Below, one piece after another: positions 1 to 8,647 of a stretch of DNA of 32,114 nt; position 1 is the stretch's first letter, and each line of letters starts with the position of its first letter. The notes under the pieces are model-generated. The model was given only the letters and a program-made list of their open reading frames with translations, had not been told where the DNA came from and did not search any database. The position numbers and the translations under genes are program-made. This DNA comes from Leptolyngbya sp. SIO4C1 (GTDB taxonomy: Bacteria > Cyanobacteriota > Cyanobacteriia > Phormidesmidales > Phormidesmidaceae): contig JAAHIA010000001.1 of assembly GCA_010671975.1 (NCBI GenBank), forward strand, positions 1 to 32,114, written 5' to 3'.

Positions 1-1
1 A

Positions 2-172
2 TTGACCGATTGGCTACTGTTTGGCTGTGAGACCAAAGGACTGCCGCCAGAAGTGCTCAGCGCCTGTCACAAGACCCTGTGCATTCCCATGGCTCAAACA
101 GAGGTCAGGAGCCTAAATTTATCGGTAAGCGTAGCTATTGGCCTATTCGAGGCAATCCGGCAGCTGCAGTAG
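2..172 (+). CDS. tRNA/rRNA methyltransferase, SpoU family (TrmL-like), C-terminal fragment cut by the window edge
   Basis: Frame from nt 2 reads LTDWLLFGCETKGLPPEVL...CIPMAQTEVRSLNLSVSVAIGLFEAIRQLQ*, matching SpoU motifs 2/3 (FG-ET-GLP, IPM, RSLNLS). Confidence 0.85.
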   Translation: MTDWLLFGCETKGLPPEVLSACHKTLCIPMAQTEVRSLNLSVSVAIGLFEAIRQLQ

Positions 173-765
173 GCCCAGCTCTGTTGCAACTCCGTAGAAC
201 TACGTCATAAAGGATCGCCGAACTTAATACCTATTCATTTATAGAGAGATACATGCTCTATGCTGTCGACGTTCATTTGAAAGAATTGATAGCTTTAAGC
301 ACGAATGCAATCACCAACCTAAAGAGGCCACTGCCAGGCCTGAACAGCGGCTGAGCACAATCGTTTTCTCAGAATAGGCAAAATTTAGCCGGCTATGATA
401 AGAATTTTCTATATTCTTCAGTGTATTGAAAAAAGATTGCTTTTAAGATGGCCCTATTCTTGGCACTTAAAGCGTTTCGTAGCTTACAGAAAGTCTTTTT
501 GAAGATTGACTAGAGGCCCTCGCAAAGCAGATAAGCTGATCAAGTCAGACCCTAAAGTTGCCCCTTATAGACCGTCCTCATCTAAATATGAAACTATCTT
601 GAAAACCCCCTCTACAAAAGGCTTTTCATCGCTGAGCAAGGCTAATATCAGGGCGCTATAAGCACAGATTTGCAAATCTCTACTGTTAGATTTGTATGCA
701 CTTGGGGCAGTTAAGAGTAAGGACTTGTGCCATGGGATTGAAATTTTAGTTAAGTCGTGTAAACT

Positions 766-886
766 TGCCTAAGTCAGGCATGAAGGGTAATGTTACCTAG
801 ACAAGAAACATCTGCTAAATCCAGATGGATGGATAACTGATTGTCTAGTTGCCTGTAATTTAGCTGTTGACAGCAGCGACGCTGTC
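766..886 (+). promoter_or_regulatory. Candidate structured 5' leader upstream of the LysM/M23 gene (several consecutive hairpins)
   Basis: tgcct/aggca (766-780); ctagacaa (797-804) pairs with ttgtctag (841-848) and encloses catctg/cagatg (809-827); gacagc/gctgtc (869-886). Confidence 0.3.
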
Positions 887-951
887 GGGGAATCGCGAAA
901 GGTTTAGTGATTTTAAGACGGTTAAACGCTGGTCATTTAGGAGGTTAGTCC

Positions 952-2937
952 TTGAAACGTAAGAATTCGCAGGAGCCGACAAACGACTCTAGTCATTCAT
1001 GTTTGACTCCGATAGCTGAGTTTAACAGTCAGCTTTCCTCTGAAAGCATCTCCTCTGGAAGCAGCTGTCGAATGACTTCTGCAGCGATGCTGGGCATCGC
1101 TCTTTCGGTAGGGGCATCAGGCGTCTTACTGACTGAGAGCGAAGCATCCGCTGCGGTCGATCTACGCTCAGCGAGTGTCTCTTCTAAAGCGCTTCGAAGT
1201 CTTCCTCAAACGTCTGCATCGGCACTATCAGTCGAGGAAGTTTTTGGAGAGCGTCAGCTAGAGCGCAACTCGGCTCTCTACCATCGGGTTGAAGAGGGTG
1301 AAAGCCTTTGGCAGATTGCCCAGCGCCACAGCGTAGGCATTCAAGAAATTAAGGCGGCCAATCGCCTTGCCCCTGAGGCACCCATTCAGGTTGGACAGGT
1401 GCTCAAGGTCCCGACCGAGCCTGCTCAAGCAAGCCAGGCTGCTCCTGGCAAGAAAAGCAGTGCGGTACTGCTATCGCAGGCGGCAGCAGATGGGCAGTTT
1501 TCTGATTCTCAGGCGACGGTAGCGCTGCAGCCAGCCCCTGCGCCATCGGCTCAGCTCTCAGAGTCGCCAGCAGATCTGGCCTCACCTGAGCCAATCAGCA
1601 ATTTGAATCAGCCGGTGGCGGCCCCCGTGCTTTCCGAGACAGCACCAGAGCAAGCCGACTCGCTCCGCTCAGCCGGTTTGATGACTCAGGCGGAGGGCTT
1701 TAAGCAGGAGCTAGAGACCGCCGCTCGCCTAGAGTCTGCTTCAGCTGAGCAACCGGTGGTACCGCCGATGGTGCCGGATGAAGCGGCGCAGCTGCCCGTA
1801 GTGACAGCGCTCGCACCGTCAATGCCGCAGCGTGACTACCGAGTGCAGGCTGGAGAAACGCTTGCCAGCATCGCTAAATCGCTTGGGGTCACGCCCGAGC
1901 AGCTGGCTCATGTCAACCAGATTGCCGATCCTAATTTTATTTTGGCCGGTCAGACTTTAACGGTGCCTGAAGCGCCCTGGGGAGGTGCGGAGGCACCTTC
2001 TGTACCCGTCGTGATAGCGGCTTCGCCAGAGATTCAAGCGGCTGGAGGAGCTGTCGGAGGGACGAAGCTGTCTAGGCTGCAGTCAACCGTGGAAAATCAG
2101 GTGGATGCTTCTGAAATGCTGGCGCGGCTGCGCGGTGAGCAGCTCGAAGCCGCTAAAGTAGCGGCTCAAAGCGAGATGCCTAGTGAAACGCCTGCTGCCA
2201 GCGAGACCGAAGCCACCGAGAGCGCTGATACCTATACGGCAGCTCTGCTAGAGCAGGTAGATTTTGCAAGAGAGCGAGCTGAGGCGGACGCTGTGCCGGT
2301 TTCTCAGCCGGTAGCGCTGAGCCGCGCCGCAGCTGTGGCAGAGGGGACAGCCGTCAATCCTGAGTTTCAAGGGCGACTGGAAGTGCCGGCCGAAGCCATT
2401 GAAGCAGCGCCAGATGCTCAGCTTTTGGCAGCAGCCCCACTTGGCGCTGAAGCCTATGCGCCCCCGGCTTCTCAGCCGTCGGCTGGTCAGATGGTGTCCC
2501 CAGACATGCCGATGCTGCCGGCTTCTGACGAGTATCTGCCGGAGGCACCCGAATATTTCAACGGCTATGCCTGGCCTACTCGCGGCACGCTGACGTCTGG
2601 CTACGGCTGGCGCTGGGGTAGAATGCACCGTGGCGTGGATATTGCCGGCCCGGTCGGAACGCCAATTATGGCGGCTGCTCCAGGCGTGATTGAGCGAGCA
2701 GGCTGGAACTCTGGCGGCTATGGAAATCTAGTTGAAATTCGCCATGCTGACGGTAGCTTGACCCGGTACGCGCACAACAGCCGGCTGCTGGTGAGGGCTG
2801 GCCAGGCAGTTTCTCAAGGTCAGCAGATTGCGGAGATGGGCAGCACCGGCTACAGCACCGGACCGCATCTTCACTTTGAGATTCACATGCCCAATCAGGG
2901 AACCGTCAATCCTATGGCCTATCTGCCTCAGCAGTAG
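952..2937 (+). CDS. LysM domain-containing M23 family metallopeptidase (murein hydrolase)
   Basis: Two LysM repeats (YHRVEEGESLWQIAQRHSV..., DYRVQAGETLASIAKSLGV...) and a C-terminal M23 domain (HRGVDIAGPVGTPI...GPHLHFEI). TTG start preceded by aggagg. Confidence 0.93.
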   Translation: MKRKNSQEPTNDSSHSCLTPIAEFNSQLSSESISSGSSCRMTSAAMLGIALSVGASGVLLTESEASAAVDLRSASVSSKALRSLPQTSASALSVEEVFGERQLERNSALYHRVEEGESLWQIAQRHSVGIQEIKAANRLAPEAPIQVGQVLKVPTEPAQASQAAPGKKSSAVLLSQAAADGQFSDSQATVALQPAPAPSAQLSESPADLASPEPISNLNQPVAAPVLSETAPEQADSLRSAGLMTQAEGFKQELETAARLESASAEQPVVPPMVPDEAAQLPVVTALAPSMPQRDYRVQAGETLASIAKSLGVTPEQLAHVNQIADPNFILAGQTLTVPEAPWGGAEAPSVPVVIAASPEIQAAGGAVGGTKLSRLQSTVENQVDASEMLARLRGEQLEAAKVAAQSEMPSETPAASETEATESADTYTAALLEQVDFARERAEADAVPVSQPVALSRAAAVAEGTAVNPEFQGRLEVPAEAIEAAPDAQLLAAAPLGAEAYAPPASQPSAGQMVSPDMPMLPASDEYLPEAPEYFNGYAWPTRGTLTSGYGWRWGRMHRGVDIAGPVGTPIMAAAPGVIERAGWNSGGYGNLVEIRHADGSLTRYAHNSRLLVRAGQAVSQGQQIAEMGSTGYSTGPHLHFEIHMPNQGTVNPMAYLPQQ

Positions 2938-2957
2938 AGGGGCAGCTGATCAAGTAG

Positions 2958-2997
2958 ACAAAGGCGTCTGAGCATTGCTACGGGCGCCTTTGTTTAT
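2958..2997 (+). terminator. Rho-independent terminator after the M23 gene
   Basis: 9-bp perfect stem acaaaggcg...cgcctttgt followed by ttatttc. Confidence 0.75.
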
Positions 2998-3180
2998 TTC
3001 AGATCGCTTTGGGGTCGCTGCCTAACTTTGAGCCTAACTTTGAGACTGAGACAGGCGGCTAGGACTGGGCAAGCTCGCGTCGTCAAAGCTAAGCTAGAAA
3101 AGCAAAAAACTGCGTGTTTTAGCAGCGTTTTATGATACATTTATTGAGCTGCTAGCGGGCTAAGCTTTCATGCAGTGTAC

Positions 3181-3252
3181 GGCTCAGTAGCTCAGTGGTA
3201 GAGCAGGGGACTCATAAGCCCTTGGTCGCGTGTTCAAATCACGCCTGAGCCA
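3181..3252 (+). tRNA. tRNA-Met (CAT), elongator-type
   Basis: 72-nt cloverleaf: acceptor GGCTCAG/CTGAGCC, anticodon loop CTCATAA, T arm GCGTGTTCAAATCACGC. G1-C72 pair argues against an initiator. Confidence 0.93.
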
Positions 3253-3412
3253 TTTTAGATAGGTAAGCCTATTTTAGGAAAATTGATCGATAGATATTTG
3301 CCAAGCTCTCTCTGGCAGTCAGCTGACTTGAGGGTATCAAAGTTCGACTTTACTCAGAGTCGTTATGACTATGATATGGTGAAATGCAATTTATAGTTTG
3401 GAGAATACACTG

Positions 3413-4018
3413 ATGGCAATTCAGGTAGAGGGGTGTCTCAGAGTTGGCCAGCCTGCACCTGACTTCATTGCTACGGCAGTTGTTGATCAGGAATTTAAAA
3501 CAATCAAGCTTTCCGACTATCGAGGCAAATACGTTGTTCTATTTTTCTATCCACTGAATTTCACGTTTGTCTGCCCGACGGAGATTACGGCTTTTAGCGA
3601 TCGCTACAGCGAATTTCAAGAGCTTGATACTGAAATCCTAGGTGTATCTGTAGACAGCGAGTTTTCGCATCTGGCTTGGATTCAAACCGATCGCAAGGCC
3701 GGTGGCGTTGGCGACCTCGACTATCCGCTGGTTTCTGACATCAAAAAAGAAATTAGCGCCGCCTACAATGTGCTGGAAGCGGAAGCCGGCGTTGCCCTGC
3801 GGGGTCTTTTCATTGTCGACAAAGAAGGGATTGTCCAGCATTCCACTATCAACAACCTGTCGTTTGGTCGCAGCGTTGATGAGACGCTGCGCGTGCTGCA
3901 GGCCGTTCAGTATGTGCAGTCGCATCCAGATGAGGTCTGCCCGGCCGGTTGGCAGCCAGGTGAGAAAACGATGACGCCCGACCCAGCTAGGTCTAAGGAC
4001 TTTTTTGCAGCGGTATAG
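3413..4018 (+). CDS. 2-Cys peroxiredoxin
   Basis: [14 protein letters not shown] peroxidatic motif and resolving EVCPAGW. The track ORF starts at 3398; ATG at 3413 is the likely start. Confidence 0.95.
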   Translation: MAIQVEGCLRVGQPAPDFIATAVVDQEFKTIKLSDYRGKYVVLFFYPLNFTFVCPTEITAFSDRYSEFQELDTEILGVSVDSEFSHLAWIQTDRKAGGVGDLDYPLVSDIKKEISAAYNVLEAEAGVALRGLFIVDKEGIVQHSTINNLSFGRSVDETLRVLQAVQYVQSHPDEVCPAGWQPGEKTMTPDPARSKDFFAAV

Positions 4019-4030
4019 CCTTCAACCAGT

Positions 4031-4654
4031 ATGCGGCTAACCTCCACGGATTTTCGCGGCTTGGTCAATCGGCGATTTTGCCAAAATTTGCTGCCTATTC
4101 CGGCGCGATCGCGCTTCAGGCTAGGGCAGCTGCTGCCAGATTTTCAGCTCCCAGCGGTGGGACAGCGCGCCCCGATCAGCCTGGCTGACTACCGAGGACG
4201 GCAGCCGGTAGTGCTGGCATTCACGCGCATCTTTACTGAGAAGCAGTACTGCCCCTTCTGCTATCCGCATATCTTAGCGATGAATGAGGCCTACGAACAG
4301 TTTGCTGCGCTCGGGGCGGAAGTGCTGCTGGTGACGAGCACCGACCTGCGTCAAAGTAAGCAGGTGCAGCAAGACCTGGCGTTAGCCATGCCGCTGCTGG
4401 TTGACCCTAGCTGCCAAACCTTTCGCACCTATGGCACTGGTCAAGCGCTGGGGGCACCGCTGTCGGCTCAGTTTGTAATAGATAGAGAAGGCCGTCTGCG
4501 ATTTCAGCATCTTTTTTCCTTTGCTCACCACAATGCCAGTCCAGAAAGGCTGCTGTGGGCGCTGAAAAAACAGGCGCTAGGCCTGCCAGACAAAAGCCGC
4601 CGATTTAATCAAACCAACGGAGAGGGAGGGATTCGAACCCTCGATGAGGTTTAA
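4031..4654 (+). CDS. Peroxiredoxin-like / AhpC-TSA (redoxin) family protein
   Basis: RFRLGQLLPDFQLPAVGQRAPISLADYRGRQPVVLAF...EKQYCPFCYPH, redoxin fold. Begins 12 nt after the upstream peroxiredoxin. The C-terminus reads antisense into tRNA-Ser. Confidence 0.8.
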   Translation: MRLTSTDFRGLVNRRFCQNLLPIPARSRFRLGQLLPDFQLPAVGQRAPISLADYRGRQPVVLAFTRIFTEKQYCPFCYPHILAMNEAYEQFAALGAEVLLVTSTDLRQSKQVQQDLALAMPLLVDPSCQTFRTYGTGQALGAPLSAQFVIDREGRLRFQHLFSFAHHNASPERLLWALKKQALGLPDKSRRFNQTNGEGGIRTLDEV

Positions 4655-4707
4655 CACCCCATAACTCCTTAGCAGGGAGCCGCTTTCAACCACTCAGCCA
4701 CCTCTCC
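4618..4707 (-). tRNA. tRNA-Ser (GCT)
   Basis: Reverse complement GGAGAGGTGGCTGAGTGGTTGAAAGCGGCTCCCTGCTAAGGAGTTATGGGG...GGTTCGAATCCCTCCCTCTCCG: class II tRNA with long variable arm, anticodon GCT. Confidence 0.93.
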
Positions 4708-4782
4708 AAGTCGTCCAAGTATCATAGCAAGATATCTCCTAAAGCTCCAACTTTTTTTATCGCTTTGACAAAATTGTCGAGC

Positions 4783-6033
4783 CTATGAGTCCGATGCGAT
4801 CGCAGAGGACGGATGAGATGCTGCGATCGCGCTGTCGGCCGCCGGAGAGTCGCCCTCCCTAACGCTGTGTCCGTCGACTAAAATGCGAGGCAGCCGATGC
4901 TTGAAGCCGCATAAGATCTCCCAGGAGATGGTTCCTAGCTGAGCCGCCCAATCGTCTGCTGTCACCTGCTGCGCGCCGCTGTGACCTAGCAGCGTGACCA
5001 CATCGCCGACCTGCAGTGCCGGTAGATCTGAGACATCGAGCATCAGCTGATCCATCGTAATAGCGCCAATTTGAGCGACTGAGCGCTGCTGGATCAGCGC
5101 CCGCAGCTGATTTGACAGTCGGCGCGGCACACCGTCTGCGTAGCCAATGCCAACGACGGCAATGCGCATATCGGTCGGGGCAATGAAAGTATGGCCGTAG
5201 CTGACGCCGGCCCCGGCTGCTAGAGCCTTGAGATGGGTAATGCGGGCTTTAACAGCTAGCGCTGGCCGCAGATTGAGTATGCCGCTGAGGTGAGGCGCCG
5301 GCGATAGACCATATAGCCCCAGGCCCACTCGCACCATGTCATAGTGCAGCTGAGGATCGGCGAGCGTGGCTGCTGTGTTAGCAAAGTGCAGCTTGGGCGG
5401 CAGCAGCTGTGCCTGGCGCAGGCTGGCAATCGCTTGCTCAAAGCGTCGCTGCTGCGCCCGCAGACAGGTCAAATCTGGGCTATCTGCCGTTGCCAGGTGC
5501 GAATAGAGGCTAACTACCCGCAGCGCTGGCAGCTGCGCCACAAAGCTGGCAAACTCGACCGCCTGACGCCAGTCATAGCCCAGTCGCGACATGCCCGTAT
5601 CCAGTTTGAGATGCACCGGCAGTACGGCTGATTCAGACTCAGCCGACAGCGTTTCGGCAAAGATGAGCGCCTGCTTGGGTGAAACGATGGTAGGCTGCAG
5701 CTGCCAGGCAGCAACCGCTCGAATTTCTGCCGGATGATAGACCGCCCCCATGATTAAAATAGGCGCTTCAATGCCGGCCTGTCTGAGCTCAATCCCTTCT
5801 GGAACCGTTGCAACGCCTAGCCAGCTAGCCCCAGCGGCCAGGGCTGTTTGAGCGACGCGGGTAGCGCCGTGTCCATAAGCATCCGCTTTGACAACCGCCA
5901 TCAGTGCTGTCTGCGGTGCTAGACCAGCCTTAAACTGACGGACGTTGTGCCGAATAGCCGCAAGGTCAATTTCTACCCAAGCCCGAGAGCACCGCATCGG
6001 CAGTAGGGCTGGCATCTGGTCCCAATTGAGCAT
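4783..6033 (-). CDS. alr: Alanine racemase
   Basis: PLP-lysine motif AVVKADAYGHGA, LHFANTAATL, DMVRVGLGLYGLSP, VGIGYADGVPR. Confidence 0.95.
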   Translation of the reverse strand: MLNWDQMPALLPMRCSRAWVEIDLAAIRHNVRQFKAGLAPQTALMAVVKADAYGHGATRVAQTALAAGASWLGVATVPEGIELRQAGIEAPILIMGAVYHPAEIRAVAAWQLQPTIVSPKQALIFAETLSAESESAVLPVHLKLDTGMSRLGYDWRQAVEFASFVAQLPALRVVSLYSHLATADSPDLTCLRAQQRRFEQAIASLRQAQLLPPKLHFANTAATLADPQLHYDMVRVGLGLYGLSPAPHLSGILNLRPALAVKARITHLKALAAGAGVSYGHTFIAPTDMRIAVVGIGYADGVPRRLSNQLRALIQQRSVAQIGAITMDQLMLDVSDLPALQVGDVVTLLGHSGAQQVTADDWAAQLGTISWEILCGFKHRLPRILVDGHSVREGDSPAADSAIAASHPSSAIASDS

Positions 6034-6175
6034 AGTTCACTCCTTCACTCCTTCACCCCTAGGCAGCGCTGCAGCGGCAGCGGCCGTAGATTAGCGACAG
6101 TGTATCAGCTGCTCGAACGCTGGCTATACACCTGTGCTACTATCAGTGCAAGGCCTTCCTGGTGTCTATCCCTCA

Positions 6176-6673
6176 ATGAGTAAGGTTCTCGTCCTGAACG
6201 CGTCGTATGAGCCGCTAAATGTCACAAGCTGGCGACGAGCGGTTGTGCTCATTATCAAAGGTAAGGCAGAGCGGATAGAACACAATGGCAAGGTCATCTA
6301 TGCTGACTTCCCGCTACCGACGGTCATTCGCCTGCGCCACTATGTGCGAGTGCCCTACAAAGATATTCCGCTCACCCGTCGCAACTTGCTGCATCGCGAT
6401 GGCAATACCTGCCAATACTGTGGCTACGCCGGTGACGGCCTTACGCTCGATCATATCGTGCCGCGATCGCGAGGCGGCATTGATTCTTGGGAAAACATTG
6501 TGACCGCCTGCGTGCGCTGCAACGTAAAAAAGGGCAACCGCACGCCCCGCGAAGCCGCGATGCCGCTGCGCACCGCACCTCGAAAGCCGCACAGCAGCCT
6601 CTATTTCGAGCTGTCTCGCCATATTCGCAGCGGGCTGCATCAGGAGTGGCGCAAGTATGTCATTGGCCTCTAA
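6176..6673 (+). CDS. HNH endonuclease
   Basis: MSKVLVLNASYEPLNVTSWRRAVVLI...CQYCGYAGDGLTLDHIVPRSRGG...NIVTACVRCNVKKGNRTP, typical HNH. Start moved from 6134 to ATG 6176. Confidence 0.92.
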   Translation: MSKVLVLNASYEPLNVTSWRRAVVLIIKGKAERIEHNGKVIYADFPLPTVIRLRHYVRVPYKDIPLTRRNLLHRDGNTCQYCGYAGDGLTLDHIVPRSRGGIDSWENIVTACVRCNVKKGNRTPREAAMPLRTAPRKPHSSLYFELSRHIRSGLHQEWRKYVIGL

Positions 6674-6797
6674 AAATTCCCCATAGGGCAGTAGCGATTC
6701 CTGAGGCTTCCTGCCATGATCAAAAAATAGGCCCCTGCTTGTGCGGGGACTCATTTCTTCAAATTACGCTAACTAAGGAGACAGTAGCTGCTTAAGA

Positions 6798-8006
6798 ATG
6801 GCAACTGAGAACGCTTTGCTGAACGATTCTGACTTTCAACCGATTCATCAAACGGCTGAGGCCCAACCAGCTGAGTCCAAGAAAAACGGGGCAGCAGCGC
6901 CAAACTCAGCGCAGGCCCTAAAGCGCCTGCTGATTGAGCATGCCGATAGCCGTCAGATTATCCTGCTACAGGATTTTCCGGATCCGGACGCGCTGTCTTC
7001 AGCCTGGGCCTACAAGCTGATTGCGGCCAAGCATCAGATTGAGTGCGATATTTTTTACTCGGGCACACTGAGCCACCAAGAAAACATTGCGCTGGTTAAG
7101 CTGGCCAACGTTCCTGCTAAGCGCTGGCCGCAGCAGAGCAGCGAGCAGCCCGATCTCTCTGAGTATGAGGGCTATGTTCTGATTGACACCCAGGGCACAA
7201 CCAGTCAGCTAACCAAGCTCGTGCGGGCGGCAAAGCTGCCGCTGCTGGTAGTGATTGACCACCACGCGCCGCAGGGAGAAGCCGCTGCTGAGCTGGCTGA
7301 TATTCGCCCTGAGATTCGGGCTACGGCCACCATCTTGACGCAGTACCTGCAGGCGGGTCTGCTGCAGCTCGATCGCAACAACAGCAAGCATGTAAAATGC
7401 GCCACTGCGCTGATGCACGGTCTGCGCTCAGACACCAATCGACTGATGAATGCCGTAGAGGCAGACTTTATGGCAGCGGCCTATCTCAGCCAGTATTACG
7501 ATCCGCAGCTGCTGAATGCCGTGCTGCAGGCGTCTCGCTCTAAGCGAGTGATGGACGTGATTGAGCGCTCGCTGCGCAATCGTCAAATCCAAAACAGCGT
7601 TTCGATTGCCGGCGTTGGCTATCTGCGCTACGAAGATCGCGATGCAATTCCGCAGGCAGCAGATTTTCTAGTCACTGAGGAAAATATCCACACCGCTGTC
7701 GTCTACGGTATCGTCCACGACGAGGACGAAGAGTTAGAAATCGTCATCGGCTCTTTGCGCACCAATAAGATCACGCTTGACCCGGATGAATTTATCAAAG
7801 AGGCCTTTGGCCAAGACGAGCAGGGGCGCTTTTTTGGCGGCGGCCGTTCAATGGCGGGCGGCTTTGAGATTCCGGTTGGTTTTCTTTCTGGCTTTTATGA
7901 AAACAGCGACTACAACCGCCTGAAGTGGGAGGTGTTTGATACGCAAGTGAAGCAAAAGCTGCTGCGACTGGTGAATCCGGAAGATGGCGTCATCAATACC
8001 GACTGA
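6798..8006 (+). CDS. DHH family phosphoesterase (NrnA/oligoribonuclease-like)
   Basis: DFPDPDALSSAWA, DTQG, VIDHH (DHH motif), C-terminal FGGGRSMAGGFEIP (DHHA1-like). Confidence 0.9.
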   Translation: MATENALLNDSDFQPIHQTAEAQPAESKKNGAAAPNSAQALKRLLIEHADSRQIILLQDFPDPDALSSAWAYKLIAAKHQIECDIFYSGTLSHQENIALVKLANVPAKRWPQQSSEQPDLSEYEGYVLIDTQGTTSQLTKLVRAAKLPLLVVIDHHAPQGEAAAELADIRPEIRATATILTQYLQAGLLQLDRNNSKHVKCATALMHGLRSDTNRLMNAVEADFMAAAYLSQYYDPQLLNAVLQASRSKRVMDVIERSLRNRQIQNSVSIAGVGYLRYEDRDAIPQAADFLVTEENIHTAVVYGIVHDEDEELEIVIGSLRTNKITLDPDEFIKEAFGQDEQGRFFGGGRSMAGGFEIPVGFLSGFYENSDYNRLKWEVFDTQVKQKLLRLVNPEDGVINTD

Positions 8007-8496
8007 GGTGTATCTGATTCGCCACGGCATTGCCGCCGAGCGCGGTACCCATCATGCTAAGGATGCTGACCGACCGCTGACTGAGAAAGGGCAACGGCGC
8101 ACGCAGCGGGTAGCTGAGCGGCTGGGTGAGCTAGGTCTAAGCTTTGAAGCGCTGCTGGTAAGTCCGCTGGTGCGTGCCCAGCAAACAGCCGATCTGCTGC
8201 TAGATGCCGGGTTGGCTAAAACCCTCACCACGTTTGAGCCGCTAGCGCCCGCCGGGGCGCTGGCCGACTGGCTGAGCTGGCTGAGCGACTGGCAGCAGAC
8301 TGACGGGGGCTGCGTGGCGCTAGTAGGGCACGAGCCCAATTTGAGCAGCTGGGCGCAGCAGCTAGTCGTCGGTGCAGTGACCGATCGCTGGCAGCTGAAA
8401 AAAGCCGGAGTGGTGGGCCTGCGGGTGCCGACTGCGGCACATGCGATCGCGCATAGCCAGCTTTTCCTATGGGTACCGCCTAGATTTTTGCTGTAG
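7984..8496 (+). CDS. sixA: Phosphohistidine phosphatase SixA
   Basis: EVYLIRHGIAAERG RHG motif, VSPLVRAQQTADLL, VALVGHEPNLS. Overlaps the upstream CDS by 23 nt. Confidence 0.9.
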   Translation: MASSIPTEVYLIRHGIAAERGTHHAKDADRPLTEKGQRRTQRVAERLGELGLSFEALLVSPLVRAQQTADLLLDAGLAKTLTTFEPLAPAGALADWLSWLSDWQQTDGGCVALVGHEPNLSSWAQQLVVGAVTDRWQLKKAGVVGLRVPTAAHAIAHSQLFLWVPPRFLL

Positions 8497-8647
8497 CCTC
8501 AGCCACTCCGCGCTGGCGCCGGCTAATTCAGACTGAGGACGGCGCGCGCGGCCCGGCTGACGCTCTGAGTCTTGCGGCTGGGGCTAGTTTGCGCACCCAA
8601 CTTCTCGATATCCTAGAGATAAAGCGAGCTGAACTGAGGAGCTGACA

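Noticed and set aside
766-951. c-di-AMP (ydaO) riboswitch upstream of the M23 gene
   Set aside because: The conserved ydaO sequence blocks are not visible, although local hairpins exist.
2248-2628. 126-aa antisense ORF within the LysM/M23 gene
   Set aside because: Arises from the biased Ala/Glu/Pro-rich linker on the other strand; not protein-like.
6314-6754. 146-aa ORF antisense to the HNH endonuclease
   Set aside because: Antisense shadow ORF in high-GC coding sequence; no motif.
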